DNA from: Streptoverticillium olivoreticuli subsp. olivoreticuli
GTDB taxonomy: Bacteria; Actinomycetota; Actinomycetes; Streptomycetales; Streptomycetaceae
Reading direction: 5' to 3'
Length of the DNA: 64,000 bases
Assembly: GCF_003391135.1 (NCBI RefSeq)
Contig: NZ_CP031455.1
Span: 3,255,001-3,319,000, forward strand
A program made the position numbers and the translations under genes. The notes below the pieces were generated by a model. The model was not told where the DNA came from, made no database searches, and was given only the letters and a program-made list of their open reading frames with translations. Of the stretch, positions 46,595-55,710 are shown piece after piece (within the stretch, counting starts at the first letter, position 1; each line of letters starts with the position of its first letter).

Positions 46595-46640
46595 AAATCC
46601 AGCCCGTCCGGCGTTTGAGGACGCTCCCGCAGGGAGCTCC
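46595..46640. repeat. Dispersed intergenic repeat, copy 3
   Basis: The block 46599-46622 is identical over 24 nt to 21106-21129 and is followed by a CTCCCGCAGGGAG palindrome rather than the CGCGAAGCGCG of copy 1. Located between convergent genes, as with copies 1 and 2. Confidence 0.85.
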
Positions 46641-46674
46641 CGCCGCAGGCGGCAACGGCGGGCAGGCAGGGGCG

Positions 46675-47604
46675 CTAGCGGTAGTCCGCCGCCGACGCCC
46701 GCTTACCCCCGAACACGACATCCCTGAAATACGCGAAGCAATCCGGCCGAGACCCATCCGCGTCAGTGAACCCGTACGCCCGAGCCAGCTCACCACTCGA
46801 CAGCGAAGCCCCGTTCCACCGCCCCCTGTCCGGGTCCGCCGCGAGATGCGCGACCGCCCGGCCGATGAACACCGGCGACTCCGCGATCGCGAAGTGCGGG
46901 TCCTTGGCCACCGCGTCGCGCCACGTCTCCTCCGTCACCCCGAAGTGGTCGAGCATCTCCTCCGACCGCAGAAAACCCGGCGTGAGCGAGACCGCGGTCC
47001 CGCCGTGGTCCTTGAGCTCCTCCGCGAGGCCCCGCGCCATCCGGATCGGCCCGTACTTCGCGAGGTCGAAGAAGAGGTTCCCGCGGTAGGTGGCGTTGAA
47101 CTCCTCCGTGCCGTCGGTGATCTCCACGACCAGTCCCCCGGGCCGCCGGATCAGCAGCGGCAGCGCGTAGTGGCTGGTGATCGCGTGCGTCTCCAGGGAG
47201 AGCCGCAGCATGCGCAGGCCCTTGGCGAGATCCACCTCCCAGACCTTGGTGTCGAACTCCAGCAGGTGGTCGCCTCCCCAGACGTCGTTGACGAGCACGT
47301 CGAGCCGCCCCCGCTCCCGGTCGATCCGCTCGACGAGCGCCCTCACCTGCTCCGGCTCCAGATGGTCGGTGGGCACGGCGATGCCGGTGCCGCCCGCGGC
47401 CGTCACCAGCTCGGCGGTCTCCTCGATGGTCTCCGGCCGCCCGACCTCGCTGCGGCGCTCGCGCGTGGTGCGGCCCGTCGCGTAGACGGTCGCGCCGGCC
47501 GCGCCGAGCGCCACGGCCATGGCCCGGCCCGCCCCTCGCGTCGCGCCCGCGACCAGGGCGACCCTGCCCGCCAGCGGTCCGGTCGCCGTGCTCCGAGTGT
47601 TCAC
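46675..47604 (-). CDS. Short-chain dehydrogenase/reductase-like protein with Phe at the catalytic Tyr position
   Basis: 309 residues. Rossmann motif VAGATRGAGRAMA (about residue 17), TGR after beta-2, LDVLVNDVWGGDH in place of NNAG. The active-site stretch reads GNLFFDLAKYG: the Lys is present but the residue four before it, Tyr in active SDRs, is Phe. The C-terminus is Arg/Asp-rich. It may be a non-catalytic or altered SDR. The GTG at 47604 follows AGGGAC. Confidence 0.85.
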   Translation of the reverse strand: MNTRSTATGPLAGRVALVAGATRGAGRAMAVALGAAGATVYATGRTTRERRSEVGRPETIEETAELVTAAGGTGIAVPTDHLEPEQVRALVERIDRERGRLDVLVNDVWGGDHLLEFDTKVWEVDLAKGLRMLRLSLETHAITSHYALPLLIRRPGGLVVEITDGTEEFNATYRGNLFFDLAKYGPIRMARGLAEELKDHGGTAVSLTPGFLRSEEMLDHFGVTEETWRDAVAKDPHFAIAESPVFIGRAVAHLAADPDRGRWNGASLSSGELARAYGFTDADGSRPDCFAYFRDVVFGGKRASAADYR

Positions 47605-47790
47605 CTTCTGCTGTCCCTTCGTCGTACCGATGTCCTGCCGGTCGTTACGCGGGCGACCCTGCCACCGAATCCGGACACCTCCTGTCCTGATTCGCGAGAT
47701 CCCCTTCGGGCGACGCGCCGGTAACGACACGGCCGCATCCGGTCCGCTCCACGTGCGGCGCCCGGTGGTTGGCCCGATGCTGGTGCCGTG

Positions 47791-48312
47791 ATGGACGAGA
47801 CGGAGTTCTGGGAACTGATCGACGCCACGCGCGAGGCCGCCGAGGGCGACGCCGAGGACCAGGCCGACCTGCTGGTCGAGCGGCTGATGCAGCTCGACCC
47901 GGACGTCGTGGTGGACTTCGCCCGGCACTTCGAGGCGCGCTACAACCGGTCCTATCTGTGGGACCTGTGGGGCGCCGCGTCCGTGCTGCTGAACGGCGCG
48001 AGCGACGACGCGTTCGACTACTTCCGCTGCTGGCTCATCGGCCAGGGCCGGGAGGTCTTCGAGGGCGGCATACACGACCCCGACCACCTCGCGGAGCTCC
48101 TGGAGGGCTTCGACGACGAGGTGGACGGCGACGGGGAGGACCTGGGCTACGCGGCCGACGAGGCGTACGAGCAGCTGACCGGCGCCGAGACGCCGGACCT
48201 CGGTCTGCCCGCCCCGCCGCGCGAACCCCTCGGCACGCCCTTCGACCTGGAGGACGAGTCCGCCCTGGCCGAACGCTTCCCCAGACTGTGGTCCCGCTTC
48301 AGGGAACAGTGA
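47791..48312 (+). CDS. DUF4240-like protein
   Basis: 173 residues, strongly acidic. MDETEFWELIDATREAAEGDAEDQ and the central DYFRCWLIGQGREVFEGGI-type run match the DUF4240 pattern (FWxLID start, W-containing middle). No signal peptide. The ATG at 47791 is preceded by an in-frame GTG one codon earlier. Divergent from the SDR gene. Function unknown. Confidence 0.78.
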   Translation: MDETEFWELIDATREAAEGDAEDQADLLVERLMQLDPDVVVDFARHFEARYNRSYLWDLWGAASVLLNGASDDAFDYFRCWLIGQGREVFEGGIHDPDHLAELLEGFDDEVDGDGEDLGYAADEAYEQLTGAETPDLGLPAPPREPLGTPFDLEDESALAERFPRLWSRFREQ

Positions 48313-48332
48313 GGGCCCGACAGGATAGGCAC

Positions 48333-49232
48333 ATGCGGATCGCGATCACCGGCTCGACCGGTCTCATCGGCACGGCACTCGTACGCTCCCTCACCGCGGA
48401 CGGCCATCACGTCGTACGCCTCGTCCGCCGCCCGCCCCGCACCGCGGACGAGGTGGAGTGGGACCCCCGGCGGCAGTGGGTGGACACGGACGGGCTCGCC
48501 GGGTGCGAGGGCGTGGTGCACCTGGCGGGGGCGGGCGTGGGCGACCACCGCTGGACGGCGGCCTACAAGAAGACGATCCGCGACAGCCGCGTGCTGGGCA
48601 CCGCCGCCCTCGCCGAGGCCCTCGCCTCCCTCGACACCCCGCCGCGCGTGCTGGTCAGCGGCAGCGCGATCGGCATCTACGGCGACACCGGCGACCGGGA
48701 GACCGACGAGAGCACCCCTCCCGGCCACGGCTTCCTCGCCGACGTCTGCCAGGAGTGGGAGGAGGCGGCCGGGCCCGCGGCGGAAGCCGGCGTACGGACC
48801 GTCTTCGCGCGCACCGGGCTCGTCGTGGCGCGCGGCGGCGGCGCCTGGGCCAAGCTCTTCCCGCTGTTCCGGCTGGGCCTGGGCGGGCGGCTGGGCAGCG
48901 GCCGCCAGTACTGGAGCTTCATCGCGCTGCACGACCACGTCGCCGCCCTGCGCCATCTCCTGGACACCGGGACGCTGTCCGGGCCGGTGAACCTGACCGC
49001 GCCCCGGCCGGTCACCAACCGGGAGGTGACGGCGGTCATGGGGCGCGTGCTGCACCGGCCGACGCTCTGCACCGCGCCCGCGCCCGCGCTCAGGCTGGCG
49101 CTGGGCGAGATGGCCACTGACGTGCTGGCGAGCCAGCGCGTACTGCCCCGGCGGCTGTTGGACTCCGGCTTCTCCTTCGCCTTCCCGGACGTCGAAAGCG
49201 CCGTACGCGCGGCGCTGACCGACACACGCTGA
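48333..49232 (+). CDS. TIGR01777 family (YfcH-like) NAD(P)-dependent epimerase/oxidoreductase
   Basis: 299 residues, atypical SDR. N-terminal Rossmann ITGSTGLIGTALV, then VVHLAGAGVGDHRW, VLVSGSAIGIYG and the C-terminal DUF1731 region with LASQRVLPRRLLDSGF, all characteristic of this family. Substrate unknown; family members are linked to cell division or sugar-nucleotide-like substrates without firm proof. It begins 21 nt after the DUF4240 gene and is likely co-transcribed. Confidence 0.9.
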   Translation: MRIAITGSTGLIGTALVRSLTADGHHVVRLVRRPPRTADEVEWDPRRQWVDTDGLAGCEGVVHLAGAGVGDHRWTAAYKKTIRDSRVLGTAALAEALASLDTPPRVLVSGSAIGIYGDTGDRETDESTPPGHGFLADVCQEWEEAAGPAAEAGVRTVFARTGLVVARGGGAWAKLFPLFRLGLGGRLGSGRQYWSFIALHDHVAALRHLLDTGTLSGPVNLTAPRPVTNREVTAVMGRVLHRPTLCTAPAPALRLALGEMATDVLASQRVLPRRLLDSGFSFAFPDVESAVRAALTDTR

Positions 49233-49404
49233 ACACGGCCCCGGCACGGCCCTCCAGGACGTGCTACCGCCGTGCGACCGTGCTCTGTCCGTGCGCGACT
49301 GTTGTTGACCGAATTTCTCTCTACGGTCGAGGCAAATCGCGCATTGCCGCTGCCCGTTGAGGGCATCAGGCCCCAGAGCGAGCGGACCGACCCCAGGAGG
49401 GCAC

Positions 49405-50730
49405 GTGCTCAGCAGCGCACGCGACACCGCACACGACGCCGACGTCGTCATCGTGGGAGCCGGCCTCGCCGGGCTCTCCGCGGCGCACCGGCTCACCGCC
49501 GCCGGGGTGACGGTCACCGTCCTGGAGGCCGCCCCCTACGTCGGTGGACGGATGACGACCGGCCAGATCGACGGGTTCCGGCTGGACCGCACGGCACAGC
49601 TGCTCAACACCGCCTTCCCCGAACTGCTCCGCACCCCGGGCCTGGACGCGCTCACCCTGCGCCCCTTCGCCCCCGGGGTCCTGGTCCACGCCGACGGGCG
49701 CAACCAGCGCACCGGCGAACCCGGCCACACCAAGCGCGCGTTCACCACGGCCCGCGCCCTCGCGACCGCCGCCCGCGCCTCCCGCGTCGGCGGCCTCGAC
49801 CAGGCCCGGCTGGGCACCGCCCTGGCCCGGCTGGCCGCCCTGCCCGCCCACCGGGTCCTCGCCCGCCCCGACCGGCCCACCGCCGACACCCTCGCGGGGC
49901 GCGGCCTGCCGTCCCGCACGGTCGAGGGCTTCCTGCGCCCGCTGCTGGCCTCGCTGCTGTGCGACCCGGACCTCACGACCTCCAGCCGCTGCGCCGACCT
50001 GGTGCTGCGCGGCTACGCCCGCGGCCGACTCTGTCTGCCCGAGGGCGGCGCGGACACCGTCCCCGAGCTGCTCGCCGCGCTGCTGCCGCCCGGCACGGTC
50101 CGTACGGGCGTCCGCGCCGAGGCCGCCTGCACCACCTCCGTCGACACGGCCGGGCACGGTGGGTTCCGCTGCCGTTCGGTGGTGGTGGCCACGGGTGCCC
50201 GGGCCGCGGCGGAGCTGATCCCGGGCCTGCGGATGCCGGGGTTCCACCCGGTGACGGTGCTGCACCACACCGCCACGGACCCACCGCTGCGCGGGGCGTC
50301 GCTGATCATCGCCGGAGGGCGGCGGGGCCCCGTCGCGCACACCATGGTGGCCAGCGAGGTCGACCCCACCCGGGCGCCCGCGGGCCGGGCGCTGATCACC
50401 TCGACGGTGCTCGGGGCCGCGGCCGGGCTGCCCACCGCGGAGCTGGACCGCGCGGCCCGCGCCCAACTCGCCCGGGTCTACGGCACGTCCACCACCGACT
50501 GGCAGCTGCTGGCCGCCCACCACGACGCCGACGCGGTCCCGGCCATGCCGGCCCCGCACGACGTGCGCCGCCCGGTCCGCCTGCTGTCCGGCCTCTACGT
50601 CTGCGGCGACCACCGCGACACGAGCACGGTCCAGGGCGCGCTCTTCTCGGGCCGCCGCGCCGCGCTGGCGGTCCTCCGCGACCTGGGCATCCGCGCGCCC
50701 CAGGACACGGACGAACTCCAGGCGGCGTAA
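49405..50730 (+). CDS. FAD-dependent amine oxidase/phytoene-desaturase-like oxidoreductase
   Basis: 441 residues. The N-terminal dinucleotide fold DVVIVGAGLAGLSAAHRL and the YVGGRM motif after it bind FAD; the C-terminal LYVCGDHRDTSTVQGALFSGRRAA closes the FAD site, as in amine oxidases, protoporphyrinogen oxidases and carotenoid desaturases. The GTG at 49405 has AGGAGG 5 nt upstream. Monocistronic by context; substrate unknown. Confidence 0.88.
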   Translation: MLSSARDTAHDADVVIVGAGLAGLSAAHRLTAAGVTVTVLEAAPYVGGRMTTGQIDGFRLDRTAQLLNTAFPELLRTPGLDALTLRPFAPGVLVHADGRNQRTGEPGHTKRAFTTARALATAARASRVGGLDQARLGTALARLAALPAHRVLARPDRPTADTLAGRGLPSRTVEGFLRPLLASLLCDPDLTTSSRCADLVLRGYARGRLCLPEGGADTVPELLAALLPPGTVRTGVRAEAACTTSVDTAGHGGFRCRSVVVATGARAAAELIPGLRMPGFHPVTVLHHTATDPPLRGASLIIAGGRRGPVAHTMVASEVDPTRAPAGRALITSTVLGAAAGLPTAELDRAARAQLARVYGTSTTDWQLLAAHHDADAVPAMPAPHDVRRPVRLLSGLYVCGDHRDTSTVQGALFSGRRAALAVLRDLGIRAPQDTDELQAA

Positions 50731-50741
50731 GGCTCTCGGGC

Positions 50742-50768
50742 GCGGGCGGGGGCAGGACCCCCGCCCGC
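50742..50768. terminator. Bidirectional terminator between the FAD oxidoreductase and NsdA-like genes
   Basis: 11-bp GC-rich inverted repeat (50742-50752 with 50758-50768), 5-nt loop, in the 43-nt gap between convergent stops. Confidence 0.8.
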
Positions 50769-50773
50769 CCCGC

Positions 50774-52225
50774 TCACAGCATCGCGACCTTCTCCCGGTA
50801 CCCACGGACGGCGGCCGCGTCGCGATACGGCTCCAGCCGGCGCTCGAAGTCGCGGACGTACTCCAGCGCCCGCACCGACCGCATCTCGGCCGCCTGCGCC
50901 GCCGCCTCCGCGCCCAGCGCGCACGCCTGCTCCAGCTCGCCCAGCCCCAGCCGCGCCGTGGCCAGCACCACCCGGCAGAAGAGCCTGCTGCGGGCGTACG
51001 CCGCGCTCCGCAGCTGCAGGGACCGCTCCGCGTGCTGCGCCGCGGCCCGGTACTGCTGGAGGTCGCGGTGACAGTGCCCGAACTCGTCCGCCAGCTGCGC
51101 CTCGTCGAAGAACCGGGCCCAGTACGGCACCTCGTCGCCGGGCCGCGCGCTCTCCAGCGCCCGCTCCGCCCGCGCGAGCGACGCCGAGCAGGCCCGCACC
51201 TCGCCGAGCACCCCGTGCCCGCGGGCCTCGACCGCGTGCAGCAGCGACTGCACCACGGACGGCGCGCCCGAGCCCACGCCCTGCTGCGCCACCCGGGCCA
51301 GCTGCACCGCCTCCCGGCCGTGCCCGAGATAGACCGCCTGCCTGCTCATGGTCACGAGCACATAGCTGCCGTACGGCCGGTCCCCCGCCGCCTGGGCGAG
51401 CCGCAGCGCCTGGACGAAATAGCGCTGCGCCAGGCCGTGGGCGGCGATGTCGTACGACGTCCACCCGGCGAGCCGGGTGAGGTCGGCGACGGCGCCGAAG
51501 AGCCGCCGCCCGGCCGCCTCGCCGTAGGTGCCGCGGAGCATCGGCTCGGCCTCGTGCTCCAGATAGCGCACCAGGGCCTGCCGGGCGTGCCCGCCGCCGT
51601 ACGCGTGGTCGAGCGTCCGGAAGAGCTCGCCCACCGACCGCAGTGCCGCGATGTCGCCCATCGAGACCCGGCCGCCGGGCCCGCGCTCGGCGTGCCGCTG
51701 GCGCGGCGGCAGCCCGCGGGCCTGCGCGGGCACCCGGGCACCACCGTCCGTGACGGGCACGGGGGCCGCGCCGCGGGCCACGCGGTCGTCGGCCCGGCCG
51801 ATCAGCCAGTCCCGGCTCGGCACCACCAGCCCCGCCGGGGTGAAGGCAATCTTCCGTAGCTCGGTGTGGCTCCCGGAGTCCTTGCGCCAGAGGCCGCTGA
51901 CGATGTCAATGGCCTCTTCCGGGGAAGCGGCGAATTCCAGCCCGGCGTACACCGGCGCGCACGCGTCGAGGCCGAGGTCCTGTGCGGACAGCCGCCGGCC
52001 CAGCCGCCGGGTGAAGACCTCGGCGATCAGCGCCGGTGTCGTGCCGCGCGGCTGCTGGCCGCGCAGCCACCGGGTGACCGAGGTCTTGTCGTAGCGCAGG
52101 TCGAGGCCGTGCTCCAGCCCTAACTGATCGACGCGCCGAGCCAGCCCTGCGTTGGAGAAGCCAGCCTCCGCGATCAGCGCGGCGAGCTGACGATTGGGGA
52201 TGCGCTGCGGGGGTCGTTCCGTCAT
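50774..52225 (-). CDS. NsdA-like regulatory protein with XRE-type HTH and TPR-like repeats
   Basis: 483 residues. A helix-turn-helix-like N-terminus (RQLAALIAEAGFSNAGLARRV and KTSVTRWLRGQQPRGTTP) precedes helical repeats of TPR character (about 215-450). This arrangement matches NsdA/NsdB, negative regulators of sporulation and antibiotic production in Streptomyces. The ATG at 52225 gives MTERPPQRIPNRQ. The assignment is by resemblance; it may be one of several paralogues. Confidence 0.82.
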   Translation of the reverse strand: MTERPPQRIPNRQLAALIAEAGFSNAGLARRVDQLGLEHGLDLRYDKTSVTRWLRGQQPRGTTPALIAEVFTRRLGRRLSAQDLGLDACAPVYAGLEFAASPEEAIDIVSGLWRKDSGSHTELRKIAFTPAGLVVPSRDWLIGRADDRVARGAAPVPVTDGGARVPAQARGLPPRQRHAERGPGGRVSMGDIAALRSVGELFRTLDHAYGGGHARQALVRYLEHEAEPMLRGTYGEAAGRRLFGAVADLTRLAGWTSYDIAAHGLAQRYFVQALRLAQAAGDRPYGSYVLVTMSRQAVYLGHGREAVQLARVAQQGVGSGAPSVVQSLLHAVEARGHGVLGEVRACSASLARAERALESARPGDEVPYWARFFDEAQLADEFGHCHRDLQQYRAAAQHAERSLQLRSAAYARSRLFCRVVLATARLGLGELEQACALGAEAAAQAAEMRSVRALEYVRDFERRLEPYRDAAAVRGYREKVAML

Positions 52226-52536
52226 CAGCCTGCCGGTCTCCCTGATCGCGTTGTGGAACGGCGCGAACTTAGCGGCCGCGCAACGCCCCGATCGCCGCCT
52301 TCGCCCCGCATTCATCCGATCGTGTGAGGACAGATCAAATACGCATGGAAGGCGCTCCCGGTACCCAGGGGGCCGATCCGCGGCCGACCGGCCGCCTGCG
52401 GCGGTGCCGGCGGTCCGCCGTACAGTGGCAAGGGCGTGAGTGACAGCGTGCGCGATCGCCGTGAGACGGCGTGGGACGTGCGGGAAGCACCCACCCGTGC
52501 ACTGCAAGGTTCGAAAAGGTTCGAAGAGGAGCTGCC
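52226..52536. promoter_or_regulatory. Divergent control region between the NsdA-like gene and lipB
   Basis: 311 nt without a recognised gene. TACAGT (52421-52426) is a -10-like box for lipB. A perfect tandem repeat AAGGTTCGAA x2 (52506-52515, 52516-52525) abuts the GAGGAG ribosome site of lipB. Confidence 0.45.
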
Positions 52537-53319
52537 GTGAGTGAGCTGCGCTTTGTCCACCTGGGCTTCGGGGCGGACGCCGTCGAGTATCAGGAGGCGT
52601 GGCAGGAGCAGCGACGGGTGCACGCGGCCAGGTTCGCGGACGAGGTCCCGGACACCTGTCTGCTGTTGGAGCACCCGGCGGTCTACACCGCGGGACGGCG
52701 CACGGAGGACAGCGAGCGCCCCCTGGACGGCACCCCCGTCGTCGACGTCGACCGCGGCGGGAAGATCACCTGGCACGGCCCGGGTCAGCTGGTCGGCTAT
52801 CCGATCCTGAAGCTGCCGCGCCCGGTGGACGTCATCGCGCACGTGCGCCGCCTGGAGGAGGCGCTGATCCGCGCCTGCGCGGACTTCGGACTGGAGACCA
52901 CCCGGGTCGAGGGCCGCAGTGGCGTATGGGTGCTGGGCGACGCGCGGGAGGCGGAGCCGGCGGTCGGCGGGCTGAAGCTGGACTTCGACCCGCGGCCGGC
53001 GGACGAGGAGTTCGACCCGCGGCTCAACGGCCCGGAGTACGCCCCGTCCAACGCCGGGCAGCGCGGCGAGGACCGCAAGCTCGCGGCGATCGGCATCCGG
53101 ATCGCCAAGGGCGTGACCATGCACGGCTTCGCGCTGAACTGTGACCCGGACAACACCTGGTTCGACCGGATCGTGCCCTGTGGCATCCGGGACGCGGGAG
53201 TGACCTCGCTCTCCAATGAGCTGGGGCGCCGGGTGCCCGTGAGCGAGGTGGTGCCCGTGGTGGAGAAGCGGCTGCGGGAGGTCCTGGAGGCGGCGGAGCC
53301 GCTGCCGAGGGCCGTCTAG
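52537..53319 (+). CDS. lipB: Octanoyltransferase (lipoate biosynthesis)
   Basis: 260 residues. Moves octanoyl from acyl carrier protein to lipoyl domains. Motifs: [28 protein letters not shown], catalytic Lys in [10 protein letters not shown] and catalytic Cys in IVPCGI. It carries an insert of about 40 acidic residues before the Lys (roughly residues 132-180) compared with E. coli LipB, seen in actinobacteria. The GTG at 52537 has GAGGAG 6 nt upstream. lipA follows 161 nt later. Confidence 0.97.
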   Translation: MSELRFVHLGFGADAVEYQEAWQEQRRVHAARFADEVPDTCLLLEHPAVYTAGRRTEDSERPLDGTPVVDVDRGGKITWHGPGQLVGYPILKLPRPVDVIAHVRRLEEALIRACADFGLETTRVEGRSGVWVLGDAREAEPAVGGLKLDFDPRPADEEFDPRLNGPEYAPSNAGQRGEDRKLAAIGIRIAKGVTMHGFALNCDPDNTWFDRIVPCGIRDAGVTSLSNELGRRVPVSEVVPVVEKRLREVLEAAEPLPRAV

Positions 53320-53480
53320 CGGCTCCCCCGGGACGGCCCGGCGGCACGGGGGAATGGCCCCCACCGGCCGCGGGTTGTCCCACCCGTAACCCACACGCGC
53401 ACCCCATACGCGTAAACACGTACGAATTAACGGGCGTACCCTGGTGTCCGCCGAAGAATCGAAGCCATAGGGAGCCGGAC

Positions 53481-54446
53481 GTGTCCGCTGTCGCACCCGA
53501 CGGACGCAAGATGCTGCGCTTGGAGGTCCGGAACGCCCAGACCCCCATCGAGCGCAAGCCCGAGTGGATCAAGACCCGGGCGAAGATGGGCCCCGAGTAC
53601 ACCAAGATGCAGAACCTCGTGAAGAGCGAGGGCCTGCACACCGTGTGCCAGGAGGCCGGCTGTCCGAACATCTACGAATGCTGGGAGGATCGCGAAGCGA
53701 CCTTCCTCATCGGTGGCGACCAGTGCACCCGGCGCTGTGACTTCTGCCAGATCGACACGGGCAAGCCGCAGGCGCTGGACCTCGACGAGCCGCGCCGCGT
53801 GGGCGAGTCCGTCGTCACGATGGACCTGAACTACGCCACCATCACCGGCGTCGCGCGCGACGACCTGGAGGACGGCGGCGCCTGGCTCTACGCGGAGACG
53901 GTCCGGCAGATCCACGCGATGACGGCGGAGCGCGAGGGCGGCCACACCAAGGTCGAGCTGCTGATCCCCGACTTCAACGCGGTGCCCGAGCAGCTGGCCG
54001 AGGTCTTCTCCGCCCGCCCCGAGGTGCTCGCCCACAACGTCGAGACCGTGCCGCGCATCTTCAAGCGCATCCGCCCCGGCTTCCGCTACGAGCGCTCCCT
54101 CGAGGTCATCACCAAGGCGCGCGAGGCCGGTCTGGTCACCAAGTCCAATCTGATCCTGGGCATGGGCGAGACCCGCGAGGAGGTCAGCGAGGCGCTGCGC
54201 GACCTGCACGAGGCGGGCTGCGAGCTGATCACCATCACCCAGTACCTGCGCCCCACCCCGCGCCACCACCCCGTCGAGCGCTGGGTGAAGCCGCAGGAGT
54301 TCGTGGAGCTCAAGGACGAGGCCGACGCGATCGGCTACTCCGGTGTGATGTCCGGGCCGCTGGTCCGCTCCTCGTACCGCGCGGGCCGGCTCTTCCAGCA
54401 GGCGATGGAGCGGCGCGCCGCCGCCCCCTCGGCGCAGGCGGTCTGA
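53481..54446 (+). CDS. lipA: Lipoyl synthase (radical SAM)
   Basis: 321 residues. Inserts two sulfurs into octanoyl groups. The radical-SAM cluster ligands are in CTRRCDFCQ; the auxiliary sacrificial cluster uses [13 protein letters not shown] and the C-terminal Ser of VRSSYRAG. The GTG at 53481 has GGGAG 7 nt upstream. Works after LipB and supplies lipoate to SucB. A terminator follows. Confidence 0.98.
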   Translation: MSAVAPDGRKMLRLEVRNAQTPIERKPEWIKTRAKMGPEYTKMQNLVKSEGLHTVCQEAGCPNIYECWEDREATFLIGGDQCTRRCDFCQIDTGKPQALDLDEPRRVGESVVTMDLNYATITGVARDDLEDGGAWLYAETVRQIHAMTAEREGGHTKVELLIPDFNAVPEQLAEVFSARPEVLAHNVETVPRIFKRIRPGFRYERSLEVITKAREAGLVTKSNLILGMGETREEVSEALRDLHEAGCELITITQYLRPTPRHHPVERWVKPQEFVELKDEADAIGYSGVMSGPLVRSSYRAGRLFQQAMERRAAAPSAQAV

Positions 54447-54473
54447 GCGACCCGCCCCCCGGTGTACGTCCCG

Positions 54474-54522
54474 ACGCGGCCGATACCCGCCCATCCGAAA
54501 GGGGGCACGGTATCGGTCGCGT
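54474..54522 (+). terminator. Terminator of lipA
   Basis: 14-bp inverted repeat with one G-U pair (54474-54487 with 54509-54522), about 20-nt loop. Confidence 0.75.
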
Positions 54523-54540
54523 CAACGTTTCATAGGTGTT

Positions 54541-54554
54541 TGACCAACTGGTCA
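54541..54554. promoter_or_regulatory. Inverted repeat TGACCA-AC-TGGTCA, candidate operator
   Basis: Perfect 6-bp arms with a 2-bp spacer in an AT-richer stretch upstream of the small gene at 54674. It overlaps a TTGACC-like -35 element. The regulator is unknown; the half-site resembles GntR-type operators. Confidence 0.45.
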
Positions 54555-54673
54555 TCCATTGGTAACACCGTTCAGTGACGATGGGAGTACGCACCGCAGC
54601 AGTGCTCCCGCACTCCGCACCGCCAGCCCCCCGCTGCTCAGTCATCCCATTCCGCTTCCGAGGGGACCATGAC

Positions 54674-54922
54674 ATGCAGGCCGCGCCGGTACGCGCCTCT
54701 TCCGCTCCGCCCTCCGCACTGCCCGCCACCCTCTCCGTGAGGCCTCCGTCCGTCACGGGGGCCCTGCGCGCCCTGGAGGGGCTGCTGATGCGCGGTGGTC
54801 AGCGCACCGCCCGCCGGAACGCCTGGACCGCGGTGCTGGAGGACCGCCGCCGGGCCAAGGCCCGGCGCGAGGCGCAGCACCTGCTGGAGGCCGTGGCCGC
54901 CCCGGGTCCGCAGGCCACGTAA
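54674..54922 (+). CDS. Small basic protein of unknown function
   Basis: 82 residues. Pro/Ser/Ala-rich N-terminus and a basic helical C-terminus (RTARRNAWTAVLEDRRRAK). GAGGGG lies 8 nt before the ATG at 54674. It may be a small nucleic-acid-binding or regulatory protein, but that is a guess from charge alone. The DUF4191 gene begins 9 nt after its stop. Confidence 0.65.
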   Translation: MQAAPVRASSAPPSALPATLSVRPPSVTGALRALEGLLMRGGQRTARRNAWTAVLEDRRRAKARREAQHLLEAVAAPGPQAT

Positions 54923-54931
54923 ACTCGCCTT

Positions 54932-55612
54932 ATGGCGAGGAAGGAAACATCCGAGAACCCCGGGCGACTGAAGCAGATCGCCCTGACCTACAAGATGACC
55001 AAGAAGGTCGACTCGAAGGTCGGTCTTGTCGTCGCGGCTGTGGGCATCGTCACCTTCGGTGTGCTCCTCGCCATCGGCTTCTGGATCGGCCACCCGGTCT
55101 ACCTGGGCATCCTGGGCTTCCTGCTGGCCTTCCTCGCGATGGCGATCGTCTTCGGACGCCGGGCCGAGCACGCTGCCTTCGGGCAGCTCGAAGGTCAGCC
55201 GGGTGCCGCTGCCGCGGTCCTGGAGAACGTCGGCCGTGGCTGGACCACGACGCCCGCGGTCGCGATGAACCGCAACCAGGACGTCGTGCACCGCGCCGTC
55301 GGCAAGGCGGGCATCGTGCTCGTCGGCGAGGGCAACCCCAACCGGGTCAAGGGCCTGCTGGCGGCCGAGAAGAAGCGCATGGCGCGCATCGTGGCGGACG
55401 TCCCGGTGCACGACATCGTGGTGGGCGACGGCGAGGGCCAGGTGCCCATCAAGAAGCTGCGCACGACGCTGCTCAAGCTCCCCCGGGTGCTGCCCGGCGC
55501 CCAGGTGACGGTCGTCAACGACCGGCTGCGGGCGCTCGGCGACCTGCTCAGCAACATGCCCATCCCGAAGGGGCCGATGCCGAAGGGCACGCGGATGCCG
55601 AAGGGGCGCTGA
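54932..55612 (+). CDS. DUF4191 family membrane protein
   Basis: 226 residues with two membrane helices (about 35-55 and 58-78) and a long cytoplasmic C-terminal part ending in repeated PKGPMPKGTRMPKGR. TAAACT (54920-54925) lies 6 nt before the ATG at 54932, so a leaderless transcript is likely. Often found near lipA in actinobacteria. Function unknown. Confidence 0.88.
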   Translation: MARKETSENPGRLKQIALTYKMTKKVDSKVGLVVAAVGIVTFGVLLAIGFWIGHPVYLGILGFLLAFLAMAIVFGRRAEHAAFGQLEGQPGAAAAVLENVGRGWTTTPAVAMNRNQDVVHRAVGKAGIVLVGEGNPNRVKGLLAAEKKRMARIVADVPVHDIVVGDGEGQVPIKKLRTTLLKLPRVLPGAQVTVVNDRLRALGDLLSNMPIPKGPMPKGTRMPKGR

Positions 55613-55640
55613 GGCGCCCGTAGGAACCCCCGATACGACG

Positions 55641-55680
55641 CGAAGGCGGGGCGGAACCGAGAGGTTCCGCCCCGCCTTCG
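55641..55680. terminator. Bidirectional terminator between DUF4191 and RDD genes
   Basis: Perfect 18-bp stem (55641-55658 with 55663-55680), loop GAGA, followed by TTCTTT. Confidence 0.92.
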
Positions 55681-55710
55681 TTCTTTGCCGTGTCGTTCTT
55701 CTCGGACTTC

